The notes beneath the pieces are model-generated. The model did no database searches and was not told the origin of the DNA. It was given only the letters and a program-made list of their open reading frames with translations. Of a DNA stretch of 64,000 bases, positions 1 through 8,632 are shown one piece after another. Location of the stretch: positions 58,197-122,196 of the forward strand of contig JAEOUN010000058.1 of assembly GCA_016839245.1 (NCBI GenBank). Direction: 5' to 3'. The DNA comes from Candidatus Thorarchaeota archaeon (lineage in GTDB: Archaea; Asgardarchaeota; Thorarchaeia; Thorarchaeales; Thorarchaeaceae). The translations under genes were made by a program, and so were the position numbers. The first letter of the stretch is position 1. Every line of letters begins with the position of its first letter.

Positions 1-1010
1 AGGAAGACAACGGCACCACCAAGGTTTCCTGCTACTATTCCTGTTACCGCTGTCCCAATATCTCCAATGAATCCAACAATGTCTAAAGCAGCAACAAGTC
101 CGAAGATACCAATGAGGAAGAACACAGTATTCCAATTAATCTCTGCTAAGATGTCTTCAACACGTCCCCGTGTCATCAGTAAAACAATGAAGGCTACTAT
201 TATTGCCACGAGTGGTGGTTCCAGACCTGAGCCTTGTCCAAAGGTAAATGCTAGTGTAAGTATTGCTATTGCTATGAGTGAAATGTAAAAATCGCTTTTG
301 GATCGTATCATATGTTGAGGTGATACTACAAATACTTCGTCTACAATCTCTTCACTGGTATCACACAATTGCTTCTTGAACACTCTTTGTAGGATAAACA
401 GTGTAACAATCAATAGCATTACCGAAAGTGGCATCATTACAAGAAATAGGAATCCTGCATTGAAGCTTACAACGCCTGCTTGGTAGACTCTTTCAGCGAT
501 AACAAGATTTGGTACAGCTCCAACCACTGAAGGGATTGATGCAAAGTTTGATGTTATTGCCTCTGTAATGAGGAATGGTTTGAAATCAAGCTCTAATGCC
601 TTACAGACTTCAATTGTAAGTGGTCCCATTATCAACATTGTTGAGGTTGTATCGAATACAATTGAAACAAAAAAGACAAAGACGATAAAGACAGTGAATA
701 ACCTACTTGTATTACCCCCTGTGGGCTTAGCAAGTGTCAACGCGATATATTGAAACATTCCCGAGTGTCCAGCTACAGATACAATCGCCATCATTGACAC
801 AAGAAAGAGAATCGTACTCCATTCAATATTTTCAACTAGATGAGTAAAACTGACACCAAAACCACCTAATGCCAGTGATGCCCACAGAGCCAATCCTGCA
901 AAACCCATACCCGTCATCGACATAGCTGCTCTGTTTACTTTCTCGCTTGATATGGCAAGATAGGTACCAATGAAGATTAAAATGACGAATGTTCCAATGG
1001 GTTCTTGCAT
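1..1010 (-). CDS. SLC13/ArsB-NhaD-type ion permease, C-terminus cut by window edge
   Basis: The reading frame runs off the left edge, so only the N-terminal ~336 residues are present. It is a hydrophobic integral membrane protein. Its start (ATG at 1010, with another in-frame ATG at 1040) reads MQEPIGTFVILIFIGTYLAI, followed by SSEKVNRAAMS and a conserved block ending in GMFQYIALTLA. The next gene has the same blocks in the same order, so these are paralogues. The family (anion/arsenite/Na+-H+ antiporter-like, ion transporter superfamily) moves anions or cations across the cytoplasmic membrane. Substrate cannot be read from sequence. No strong ribosome site is visible at either start. Confidence 0.8.
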   Translation of the reverse strand, partial: MQEPIGTFVILIFIGTYLAISSEKVNRAAMSMTGMGFAGLALWASLALGGFGVSFTHLVENIEWSTILFLVSMMAIVSVAGHSGMFQYIALTLAKPTGGNTSRLFTVFIVFVFFVSIVFDTTSTMLIMGPLTIEVCKALELDFKPFLITEAITSNFASIPSVVGAVPNLVIAERVYQAGVVSFNAGFLFLVMMPLSVMLLIVTLFILQRVFKKQLCDTSEEIVDEVFVVSPQHMIRSKSDFYISLIAIAILTLAFTFGQGSGLEPPLVAIIVAFIVLLMTRGRVEDILAEINWNTVFFLIGIFGLVAALDIVGFIGDIGTAVTGIVAGNLGGAVVF

Positions 1011-1073
1011 GGGTTCACAACATTCTCTTGTTTGTATCATGCCGCTATATTAATGCATAGACCACACTATCAA

Positions 1074-2474
1074 TTAGAACCCTAATAACAAATTAATCAA
1101 TAATAGATAGCCAGTACCGATTGCGAGATGGATAAAGCCAAGAATTGTCCCAATCTTCACGAATTCTATAAATGGAATTGGATCATGTTCTGCCTCAGAG
1201 AGACCGATTGCCACCATGTTGGCTGGAGAGCCAAGTGGTGTGAAGATGTACCCTCCAATATTGACTGCAAAGACTAGAGCTAAGGGAATAACTGGGGAAA
1301 GGACTGCTAAATTCTCGGCAATTGGAGCAAGTACAGCTGAAACAGGTAGATTATCAAGGAATGCTGAAAGCATAGCCGGTATCCAGACTAAGAACACTGT
1401 TGCAAATGCTGGATCGTTGCCAATGACCAATCCTATGCCATCACCAATGGCATCTATTATTCCAGTTATACTGAGTGCTCCTACCAAACCAAAGAGTCCA
1501 ACAAGAAAGAAGACAGTAGGCCATCCGACCCTATTCAGGAACTCGTTAGCTCTTTCATGAGCCAGCAGAAGCAAGAATCCTGCAATGATAAGGGCAATCA
1601 TGGAAGGGACAACTTCGAATATAGGTCCTATTGCAAATCCAATTACAAGCATAACTATTGCGGCCGCAGAGATATTGAAGTCCCATCGATCCTTGATCAT
1701 GGTTGCTGGATCAATAGAAAACACTGCATCTGCTCTATGTTCTTCAGTCACACCAAACGTTGTCCCATACCATTTTAGAAGAATTGGCAGACTCACTAGA
1801 AAGAGAATGATAGAAAGTGGCATAAATACAATAAATAGAAATCCTACATTCAAACCGGTACGTCCGGCAATTACAAGATTGGGTACTGCACCTACAATAG
1901 ACGGAATTGATGAGAAATTACATACTATTGCTTCAGACACAAGGAATGGTTTGAAATCCACCTCTAAGGCTTTGCATATCTCGATTGTTAGAGGTGCTGC
2001 AATAAGCATTGTTGAAGTTGTGTCAAAAAACAAGCTGATTGCTGAAACGAAGACTAGGAATGTTATGAACAGCTGTTTATGATCTCCTTGACTTCTGGTT
2101 GCAATCCTTAGTGCGATATACTGGAACAAACCCGAAGATGCAGCAACTGATACGATAATGCTCATTGCTATAATGAAAATAATTGTCGTCCACTCTATAT
2201 GTTCAATTAAGGTGGTAAATTCCACGCCCCCTTGGATTCCCATCTCGAATGCAACAAATAGAACTACACCAGCTATAGCTACACCCAATAGAGACATAGC
2301 AGTTCGATTTATTTTCTCTGTAGAGATGAGTACATATGTACCAACAAAAACAACGATGATTGCTCCGGGTACATTATGATAGATTACTGTCATTACAAGT
2401 GCAACAACAATCATGATTACAGAACAAACGGTTGCTATTACTTCCCATCCCGGTCTATGCATCGCTGTAATCAC
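1074..2474 (-). CDS. SLC13/ArsB-NhaD-type ion permease
   Basis: This 466-residue polytopic membrane protein has about 11 to 12 hydrophobic segments. Hallmarks are TEKINRTAMS near residue 52, IEWTTIIFIIAMSIIVS, and the pseudo-symmetric VPNLVIAGRTG and GSPANMVAIGLS re-entrant-loop motifs. These are typical of the ArsB/NhaD/SLC13 ion transporter superfamily. It is a full-length paralogue of the truncated permease at 1-1010, same strand and 63 bp upstream of it, so the two probably arose by tandem duplication. Candidates are a Na+/H+ antiporter, an arsenite pump or a dicarboxylate carrier. No arsR or arsA neighbour is seen, which weakens the arsenic reading. Confidence 0.82.
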   Translation of the reverse strand: MITAMHRPGWEVIATVCSVIMIVVALVMTVIYHNVPGAIIVVFVGTYVLISTEKINRTAMSLLGVAIAGVVLFVAFEMGIQGGVEFTTLIEHIEWTTIIFIIAMSIIVSVAASSGLFQYIALRIATRSQGDHKQLFITFLVFVSAISLFFDTTSTMLIAAPLTIEICKALEVDFKPFLVSEAIVCNFSSIPSIVGAVPNLVIAGRTGLNVGFLFIVFMPLSIILFLVSLPILLKWYGTTFGVTEEHRADAVFSIDPATMIKDRWDFNISAAAIVMLVIGFAIGPIFEVVPSMIALIIAGFLLLLAHERANEFLNRVGWPTVFFLVGLFGLVGALSITGIIDAIGDGIGLVIGNDPAFATVFLVWIPAMLSAFLDNLPVSAVLAPIAENLAVLSPVIPLALVFAVNIGGYIFTPLGSPANMVAIGLSEAEHDPIPFIEFVKIGTILGFIHLAIGTGYLLLINLLLGF

Positions 2475-2559
2475 ATCATTATATTCTATACTATCGAGCT
2501 GCTATGGCAGCGCAAATGATGTCATTGTACCTCCTACTCATTAATTTGTCGTCAGGCAA

Positions 2560-3492
2560 TCAATCTCTCGAATTCACATATGATAATCCATCGCAAATGT
2601 CCCCTTGAGTAAAATCAATTACCTCTACCTTGTTACCATTTACTTTAATCGTTGCCACTGACCGATTAACAAACTCATCAAGGTCCTCTACTGATGGACG
2701 ACAATACCCAACAGGTACCACTATGGCTGTAAGATGCCCAAGAGAAATCATATTCCTCACATGACTATGTCCTGATATGGATAGGACAACTCTCTTGTCG
2801 TTAAGCAGGATTTTTCCAGTACTTACTGATCCCATGAAGGCACTATAGAAATCCCAAGGAAGTCTGTCTTTATAGACTGTAAGTTCTCTGAACGGCAAAT
2901 GGTGAGAGATATAGATAATTTGAGAGATCTCGTCTGAGAGTGTTTTCAAATCATATTCCAATTTTCTGTTAAAGAGATCTGTTGCTTCTATATCAGAATA
3001 GTTCCAATCGATTTTGAATAGGTCGTACCATACCGCATCATGATACTCCTTCTCAATATAGTTCTTTTCAGAAATTTCAAGTTCAGGTCGTCTGAATGAA
3101 TAATCATACCATCCAATACTCCCGACAAATGCAACCTTATCATCTACGAATATTGAATTAGGCAGATATGCAAACTCATTTTTCTCACAAATTTCATTAA
3201 GACTCTTAGTGTATTTTTCTAAAGAACTTGGTCCACTACCATCTTCAAACCAGATGTCATGATTTCCAGGGACATACAACCGTGAACACTCTGTTTTCTT
3301 CAGTATTTCAAGTGATTTCGATACAACCTCTAAAGAGTCGCTTATATCTCCTGCAATCACGAAGATGTCCGGACTAATCTCGTCCACCTTTTCTTTTATA
3401 CAATTAAGAAATCGATAATCGTTTTCATTAGGAAGAATATGAAGGTCTGATATTGCTGCTATCTTCACATTGCCACGCTCAATAGATATCAA
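2560..3492 (-). CDS. Metallophosphoesterase (calcineurin-like)
   Basis: This is a 310-residue cytoplasmic protein with the full calcineurin-like di-metal set in order: SDLH near residue 15, AGDIS near 46, PGNHDIWF near 75, SHHLP near 196 and SGHSH near 240. It should hydrolyse a phosphomonoester or phosphodiester; the substrate is unknown. No signal peptide is seen. The likely start is TTG at 3492 (reading MISIERGNVK), with a GTG eight codons later as an alternative. It stands alone between the permease pair and the divergently transcribed FAD oxidase. Confidence 0.85.
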   Translation of the reverse strand: MISIERGNVKIAAISDLHILPNENDYRFLNCIKEKVDEISPDIFVIAGDISDSLEVVSKSLEILKKTECSRLYVPGNHDIWFEDGSGPSSLEKYTKSLNEICEKNEFAYLPNSIFVDDKVAFVGSIGWYDYSFRRPELEISEKNYIEKEYHDAVWYDLFKIDWNYSDIEATDLFNRKLEYDLKTLSDEISQIIYISHHLPFRELTVYKDRLPWDFYSAFMGSVSTGKILLNDKRVVLSISGHSHVRNMISLGHLTAIVVPVGYCRPSVEDLDEFVNRSVATIKVNGNKVEVIDFTQGDICDGLSYVNSRD

Positions 3493-3614
3493 ATACTACT
3501 GAATCTCTCTATTAACTCCTCATAAAGAATTAGTTCAACGGTTAGACCAAATCCTTGATATTATCGATTTTCTCGCACAGAAGACAGTGATATCTCTTCT
3601 AAGGAGTATTGATC

Positions 3615-5252
3615 ATGACCAACCATATAGAAGCTAATCCACCCACACTCGTGGATATTTCAGAAATTAAGATGGTGACTGACCAATCTGAGATTACAGA
3701 TACTTATGCTCTCTATCTAGACGATGAGAGTCACTCCTTCAATGGAAAAGCCGATCGAATTATTTTTCCACGCAATGAAGCTGAAGTGTCTTCTTCGATG
3801 AAATATGCCTTTGAAAATGACATACCTCTCACCATTCAAGGAGCAAGGACTGGTCTCACCGGAGCTTCAGTACCTCTTGGTGGAATTGCTCTGAACCTTG
3901 AAAAGATGAATAAGATACTCTTTATGAATTACTACGAATCAGATGCACGCTATTCAATAACCTCTGAGGCTGGAGTTACCCTTGAAGACATGGTAAAAGT
4001 TGTGACTTCCAAGAAGTTGGAACCACTTCAAGATAAGGGCACTGCTGAACAACAAGCTGCTTTGAATCGGTTCTTAAGTGAGAAAGATGATTTCACATTT
4101 CCTATAGATCCTACTGAAACAAGCGCATGGCTTGGCGGAATTGTTGCATGCAATGCCTCAGGAGCACGAACATTCAGGTATGGAGCCGTTCGTGATTGGG
4201 TCAGGAGAATTAGAGTTGTCTTAGCGAATGGAGATGTTCTAGACATTACCCGTGGTCTTGTTAAAGCTGAAGATGATCAGTTCATTATCTCATTGAGTGA
4301 TGGTAGTGAAGTGGCCGTAAAAATTCCAAGCTATAAAATGCCATCAACCAAGAATGCTGCGGGCTTATATGCAAAATCAGGTATGGACTTGATTGACCTC
4401 TTTATTGGTTCAGAAGGTATTCTTGGAATAATCACCTTGGTAGAACTTAACCTCGAAAAGCTTCCAAAGAATATCATGACAGTTATGGCATTTTTCTCCA
4501 GTGAAGAAGACGCCGTGAATTTTGTGTATGATGTAAGAGCACCTGAATCCCTAATCAAGATGGATTTCTTGGAATATTTTGGTCCTAATGCCATTAAAAT
4601 AATCAAAGAAAAAGCAAGTTCAGCGGGGATTACAGTTCCTGCTATGAAGGCGGATACAAAAAGCATCGTTTTCTTTGAGTTCTCATACACCGAAGAGCAA
4701 ATGGAACCAATGGTTATAGCTCTCGAAGAAGTGTTAAACAAAAATAACTCCTCTTCTGAATCAAGCTGGGCAGGACTTGATAGAGCTGAATTAGAGAAAA
4801 TGAAGACTGTTCGCCATTTTGTTCCTGAAACGGTCAATGGATTAATTGCTCAACGAAAGGCAGAGTATCATGAAGTGCATAAGATTGGCACTGATATGGC
4901 TGTTCCTGATGTCGCTCTTAGAGAATATTTGAAATTCTATCGATCCGTACTGGAAGAGCAGGGTATGGAGTATGTTATCTTTGGACATATTGGCAATAAC
5001 CACCTACATGTCAACATGCTTCCTCGAAATAATGAGGAAGTGCAACAAGGGATGGATAACTACATGCTTTTTGCGAAGCGAGCCGTTGAACTTGGAGGCA
5101 CCGTAGCCGCAGAACATGGAATTGGAAAACTCAAGCGTGCATTTCTTGAAGTCATGTATGGCAAAACTGGCATAGAAGAAATGCAGTCTGTGAAAAAAGC
5201 ATTAGATCCAAAATGGATAATCAACAGAGAGAATATGATTCCTCCGCCTTAA
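3615..5252 (+). CDS. FAD-linked oxidoreductase, GlcD / D-lactate dehydrogenase family
   Basis: This 545-residue flavoprotein probably oxidises a 2-hydroxy acid (glycolate, D-lactate or similar) or belongs to the related alkyl-DHAP-synthase group. The N-terminal FAD_binding_4 (PCMH) domain shows FPRNEAEVSSSM, GARTGLTGASVP and GGIVACNASGARTFRYG. The C-terminal FAD-oxidase domain shows FGHIGNNHLHVN and AAEHGIGKLKR, with the usual metal and substrate histidines. Start chosen as ATG 3615 because AAGGAG at 3601-3606 lies 8 nt upstream; a TTG at 3609 sits too close to it. No GlcE or GlcF partner is adjacent, so the electron acceptor is not evident. It ends 2 bp from the convergent small gene. Confidence 0.88.
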   Translation: MTNHIEANPPTLVDISEIKMVTDQSEITDTYALYLDDESHSFNGKADRIIFPRNEAEVSSSMKYAFENDIPLTIQGARTGLTGASVPLGGIALNLEKMNKILFMNYYESDARYSITSEAGVTLEDMVKVVTSKKLEPLQDKGTAEQQAALNRFLSEKDDFTFPIDPTETSAWLGGIVACNASGARTFRYGAVRDWVRRIRVVLANGDVLDITRGLVKAEDDQFIISLSDGSEVAVKIPSYKMPSTKNAAGLYAKSGMDLIDLFIGSEGILGIITLVELNLEKLPKNIMTVMAFFSSEEDAVNFVYDVRAPESLIKMDFLEYFGPNAIKIIKEKASSAGITVPAMKADTKSIVFFEFSYTEEQMEPMVIALEEVLNKNNSSSESSWAGLDRAELEKMKTVRHFVPETVNGLIAQRKAEYHEVHKIGTDMAVPDVALREYLKFYRSVLEEQGMEYVIFGHIGNNHLHVNMLPRNNEEVQQGMDNYMLFAKRAVELGGTVAAEHGIGKLKRAFLEVMYGKTGIEEMQSVKKALDPKWIINRENMIPPP

Positions 5253-5254
5253 CA

Positions 5255-5545
5255 TTACTCATATTGCATTTCCTTCTTGACAAGAGCGTCTATTTGCATC
5301 ATCTTTGTCCATAATTTAGGCTCTTCGTCACGAAGTCTCTCGAAATTTCGTACTCCCAGCTGTATCCAGTATTCCCGAATTACTTCAGTCACTTGCACTG
5401 AGCTGTCTATCTTACAATTCTTTATTGCTTCCCTAATTCCTACCAATAATTCATCATCTGTGGTCTTACGTATCTTTACTCTTGCCCAGAAATCGCACAT
5501 TTTTCCTCTACAGGGTCCTTTGACCATAACACAATATTGAGCCAT
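5255..5545 (-). CDS. Small conserved-looking Cys-containing protein, function unknown
   Basis: This 96-residue soluble protein is not recognised. It begins MAQYCVMVKGPCRGKMCDFW, giving three cysteines in the first 17 residues (C5, C12, C17), followed by a basic/acidic helical body with YWIQLGVRNFERL and a charged C-terminus. GAGGA lies 6 nt before ATG 5545, so translation is credible. It is co-directional with the upstream hydrogenase operon, 136 bp after hydA. It could be the last gene of that transcript, possibly a redox or metal-binding accessory protein, but nothing in the sequence proves it. Confidence 0.6.
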   Translation of the reverse strand: MAQYCVMVKGPCRGKMCDFWARVKIRKTTDDELLVGIREAIKNCKIDSSVQVTEVIREYWIQLGVRNFERLRDEEPKLWTKMMQIDALVKKEMQYE

Positions 5546-5681
5546 TGGATGTCCTCATAAATTTAGAATTTGCAAAAGGTATCATTTCTTAAGGATTCTC
5601 TTAGAGGATAGGTGCATCTCTTTATCAGCAAAGTCTAGGAAGCATTCAGGACTATCAAGACCTGACAATCCTGAACTTGCC

Positions 5682-6980
5682 TCAATCCTCTTTGTAAACC
5701 ACATTGACCAGATGTGCACTACAACTGATACATGGGTCATATGCTCTTGCAATCATCTCAAATTTGAGTTCGATATTGTCCATCTGATTCTTTGCAAGAA
5801 GCGTTTCTCCTCCTGTCCGAATGAATGCTTCAATATCGTCAAGAAACATTGCTGTGGGTGTAATGAAATCAGCTGCTACGGTCTTTCCCTCTTTTATCTT
5901 ATAGTGATGAATGAGAGTTCCTCGTGGCGCTTCAACAGCTCCTGTTCCCATACCTGTATCTGTTGTAGGCTGTGCTATCGCTGGTATATCTTCTGATAGT
6001 AGCTGGTTTACTACATCTATGATTCCCTCAAGAGAATAGACTTGTTCAATAGCCTGAGCAAAATTGTTGTACAACGGATTACGATACCACCGTTCATTGA
6101 ACAGTTTCTTGTATGCCTGCTTTGCCTTTCCCTTCAGTCTCTCTCCAAGGATTATTACACGAGCAATGGCACCAACTGTAAAGGGTGCCTCATTATATGT
6201 TCCACGTTTGGCAAAGCTATGTCCCACGACGCGTTCCTTGATGACACTCTTGTACTTCTCCAACGGGTGTTCTTCACCATCCGAAGTCAGAAGAGCATCA
6301 CCATAGTAATCATAGTCATCGTGTGGTGGCTTACAACAGAGAAATTGTGTCTCTCTCTCCATGTGGTCGGGAACTTCAAGTTCTGCTAGAAGGTCGATTG
6401 TATCCATTGCAAAAGGTAATAGCTCCAAGGCCTCTTCTTTAATCTCTATTAGTTCTTCTTTGGTAGGCAGTTTGCTGAATCCTCCGAGTACTGGATTCTC
6501 TCCATGAACCATTCTACCGCCCATCATTCGCATGATTTTATTGCCATATTTCTTGAGTTGCAATGCTTTGACAACAGTACCTCCATATTTCTCAGCCATG
6601 GCTACAGCATTATCATAGCCAAGAAAATCTGGAAGAGCAAGAAAATATAGGTGAAGGCTGTGACTCTCGAGCATCTCGCCATGATGCATTAGTTGCCGGT
6701 AGATTTGAGTAGTCTTCGGAATTTCAACTCCTAATGCTTTTTCGAGTCCTCTAAGAGCTGCATATTTGTGAGACAAATTACAGATAGCACAGATTCTGGG
6801 AACAATACTAAGATCTTCTTCAGGTGTCTTTCCTACAACTAATTGTTCGAAAAGTCTAGGTCCTTCAAGTATTTGAACCTCAACGTTGCTTATTTTATTA
6901 CCTTGAATTTCAACCTTAATACCTCCGTGTCCCTCTACTCGGGACAGAGGTTCAATTACGATATCTCTTTTCGCTGTCAT
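5682..6980 (-). CDS. hydA: [NiFe]-hydrogenase large (alpha) subunit, group 3b, copy 1
   Basis: This is the catalytic large subunit of a cytoplasmic bidirectional NAD(P)-linked hydrogenase (sulfhydrogenase type). The four nickel ligands are intact: RICAIC near residue 60 and DPCISCSAH at the C-terminus. A nine-residue tail follows the last His and would be removed by a maturation protease. Start set at ATG 6980 (MTAKRDIVIEP) because GGAGGAAAG at 6986-6994 is well spaced; an upstream in-frame ATG at 7001 lacks a site. It is last in the order hydB-hydG-hydD-hydA, the same order as Pyrococcus hydBGDA. Confidence 0.93.
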   Translation of the reverse strand: MTAKRDIVIEPLSRVEGHGGIKVEIQGNKISNVEVQILEGPRLFEQLVVGKTPEEDLSIVPRICAICNLSHKYAALRGLEKALGVEIPKTTQIYRQLMHHGEMLESHSLHLYFLALPDFLGYDNAVAMAEKYGGTVVKALQLKKYGNKIMRMMGGRMVHGENPVLGGFSKLPTKEELIEIKEEALELLPFAMDTIDLLAELEVPDHMERETQFLCCKPPHDDYDYYGDALLTSDGEEHPLEKYKSVIKERVVGHSFAKRGTYNEAPFTVGAIARVIILGERLKGKAKQAYKKLFNERWYRNPLYNNFAQAIEQVYSLEGIIDVVNQLLSEDIPAIAQPTTDTGMGTGAVEAPRGTLIHHYKIKEGKTVAADFITPTAMFLDDIEAFIRTGGETLLAKNQMDNIELKFEMIARAYDPCISCSAHLVNVVYKED

Positions 6981-6997
6981 TTCACTTTCCTCCGCTA

Positions 6998-7783
6998 TCA
7001 AAGTTTCTCCAAATACTTTAGGATTCTATGACCTCCAAAATTTCTAATTCTTCTAACGATGTCTTTCTTCGTTATTCCAAAACTCTCGAGAAGCTTTATG
7101 TGTTGACTAAAGTTTGCATCATCATTTGGACCCCAACATCCAACACACGGGAGTCCATGACTTGGGCATATTGAATTACACCCTCCAGCTGTTATTGGTC
7201 CCATACAGAATTTCTTATCAAGTAGTAGACAGTGATTCTCGTTCAATTTGCATTCATGGCAGACTGGGTGAGGATATGGTTCTGGAATTGTCTGATGGAT
7301 GAGACGAGAAATAAGTGCAAAAGCCTGCTTTGAGTCAATGGGGCAGCCTGGAAGATAATAGTTTACAGTGACAAAGGCATCTATGGGTTTTGCTTCAATT
7401 GGTTCAGTAATGAACTTGACATCACCATATACCTTTTGTAAACGTTTTGTGTAGTCTTCATCACCCGTATACATCGCTTGTGGTCCGCCACTACACGCAC
7501 AGTTGCCAATTGCCACAAGTATCTTCGCTCTCTTTCGAATATCCAAAAGATGTTCCTTCTCTTCTTCGGTACTAATACTTCCTTCAACAAAGGCTACATC
7601 AAGTGGTCCTTCTTCTGGATTACTTGAAGCCATTACAAATGATTTCATATCTACTGATCCAAAGAGGTTGAGTAATTCATCCTCTGTATGGATTATAACC
7701 AGTTGGTCCCCTGCACACCCTGTAAATCCATAGACTCCGACTTTCGGTTTTGGAACTGTCGAGGGTTCATGTGTCCAAGCCAT
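6998..7783 (-). CDS. hydD: [NiFe]-hydrogenase small (delta) subunit, group 3b, copy 1, with CxxD motif
   Basis: This 261-residue iron-sulfur small subunit carries electrons between the NiFe site and HydB/HydG. The proximal-cluster motif reads GFTGCAGDQL, so the second Cys of the usual CxxC (present in the paralogue at 57704) is Asp26 here; the codon is GAC. Other ligands are present: GNCACSGG, PGCP, then CHECKLNENHCLL, FCMGP and CPSHGLPCVGC for the other clusters. ATG 7783 directly follows the hydG stop, with GGAGTTGATC upstream. The gene ends 17 bp before the chosen hydA start. An Asp ligand to an Fe-S cluster is chemically possible. Confidence 0.92.
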   Translation of the reverse strand: MAWTHEPSTVPKPKVGVYGFTGCAGDQLVIIHTEDELLNLFGSVDMKSFVMASSNPEEGPLDVAFVEGSISTEEEKEHLLDIRKRAKILVAIGNCACSGGPQAMYTGDEDYTKRLQKVYGDVKFITEPIEAKPIDAFVTVNYYLPGCPIDSKQAFALISRLIHQTIPEPYPHPVCHECKLNENHCLLLDKKFCMGPITAGGCNSICPSHGLPCVGCWGPNDDANFSQHIKLLESFGITKKDIVRRIRNFGGHRILKYLEKL

Positions 7784-8632
7784 TTAGATCAACTCCCTGA
7801 AATGTAATGTATCCCAATACGTAAAGACAGGTCCATCCGAACATGTATACAGGTGATCAAGTGCACAGTGTCCACATTTACCAACTCCGCACTTCATCCT
7901 CCGTTCTAATGATAGCTGTATCTGGTTCTTTGGTATTTTCAACTTGAGAAATTCATCAATGACGAATTTGTACATCACTGGTGGTCCACAAACTACAGCT
8001 GTTGTCTTACGTGGATCTATTGGTGGAAGATCTTTGAACATCTTTGTAACTACACCGACATTCTCAGTCCATTCAGCATCTGGTTTGTCAACAGTATACA
8101 TACATTCGATGTCTTCTCTCTGTTTCAATTGGAAGAATTCCTCTCTGAAGAGAATCTCACTAGGATTCTTTGCACCATACATGAAGAATACTCGACCAAA
8201 TTGGTCTCGATTATCAAGAACATAATAGAGAATGGAACGTAATGGAATGACTCCGAGCCCTCCGGCTAAGATAATGATATCCTTGTTTATCATCTGGTCT
8301 AGTTTGAATCCATTACCATAGGGTCCACGAATGTAAATCATATCGTTGTCCCGTTTTTGAAAGAATGCCTCAGTCATCTTTCCCATTTTTCGGACACCTA
8401 ATTCAAGTATTCCTGGTCTACTAGGTGTTGAAGAAATGGAGAAAGGAGCTTCACCGACCCCGGGTATTGAAACCATTATGAACTGACCTGGTGAATAGGT
8501 AAATGACATTGCTCTGTTCATATCCAGGTGTCGTATTTGGAAGAACCTGTGGTCCTTGATTAGATCATAGTGTCGAACAATTCTTGCTGGTTCTGGTTGA
8601 TAGGGATTTTCGTACATTTCGGACACATTCAT
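7784..8632 (-). CDS. hydG: Hydrogenase gamma subunit, FAD/NAD(P)-binding reductase, copy 1
   Basis: This 282-residue ferredoxin-NADP reductase-like subunit links the hydrogenase to NAD(P)H. The N-terminal FAD barrel includes PGQFIMVSIPGVGEAPFSIS, then the NAD(P) fold has LAGGLGVIPLRS and VVCGPPVMYKF. A C-terminal [2Fe-2S] motif reads CGVGKCGHC plus a later Cys (YTCSDGP). Start assigned to ATG 8632 (MNVSEMYENPY): GGGAGGTGCC lies just upstream and the ATG overlaps the hydB stop as TAATG, giving translational coupling. Longer in-frame starts up to 8728 would lie inside hydB. Confidence 0.92.
   Translation of the reverse strand: MNVSEMYENPYQPEPARIVRHYDLIKDHRFFQIRHLDMNRAMSFTYSPGQFIMVSIPGVGEAPFSISSTPSRPGILELGVRKMGKMTEAFFQKRDNDMIYIRGPYGNGFKLDQMINKDIIILAGGLGVIPLRSILYYVLDNRDQFGRVFFMYGAKNPSEILFREEFFQLKQREDIECMYTVDKPDAEWTENVGVVTKMFKDLPPIDPRKTTAVVCGPPVMYKFVIDEFLKLKIPKNQIQLSLERRMKCGVGKCGHCALDHLYTCSDGPVFTYWDTLHFRELI

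Noticed and set aside
1074..2474. Arsenite resistance locus
   Set aside because: No arsR, arsA or arsC neighbour is visible, so the ArsB-like fold alone does not support it.
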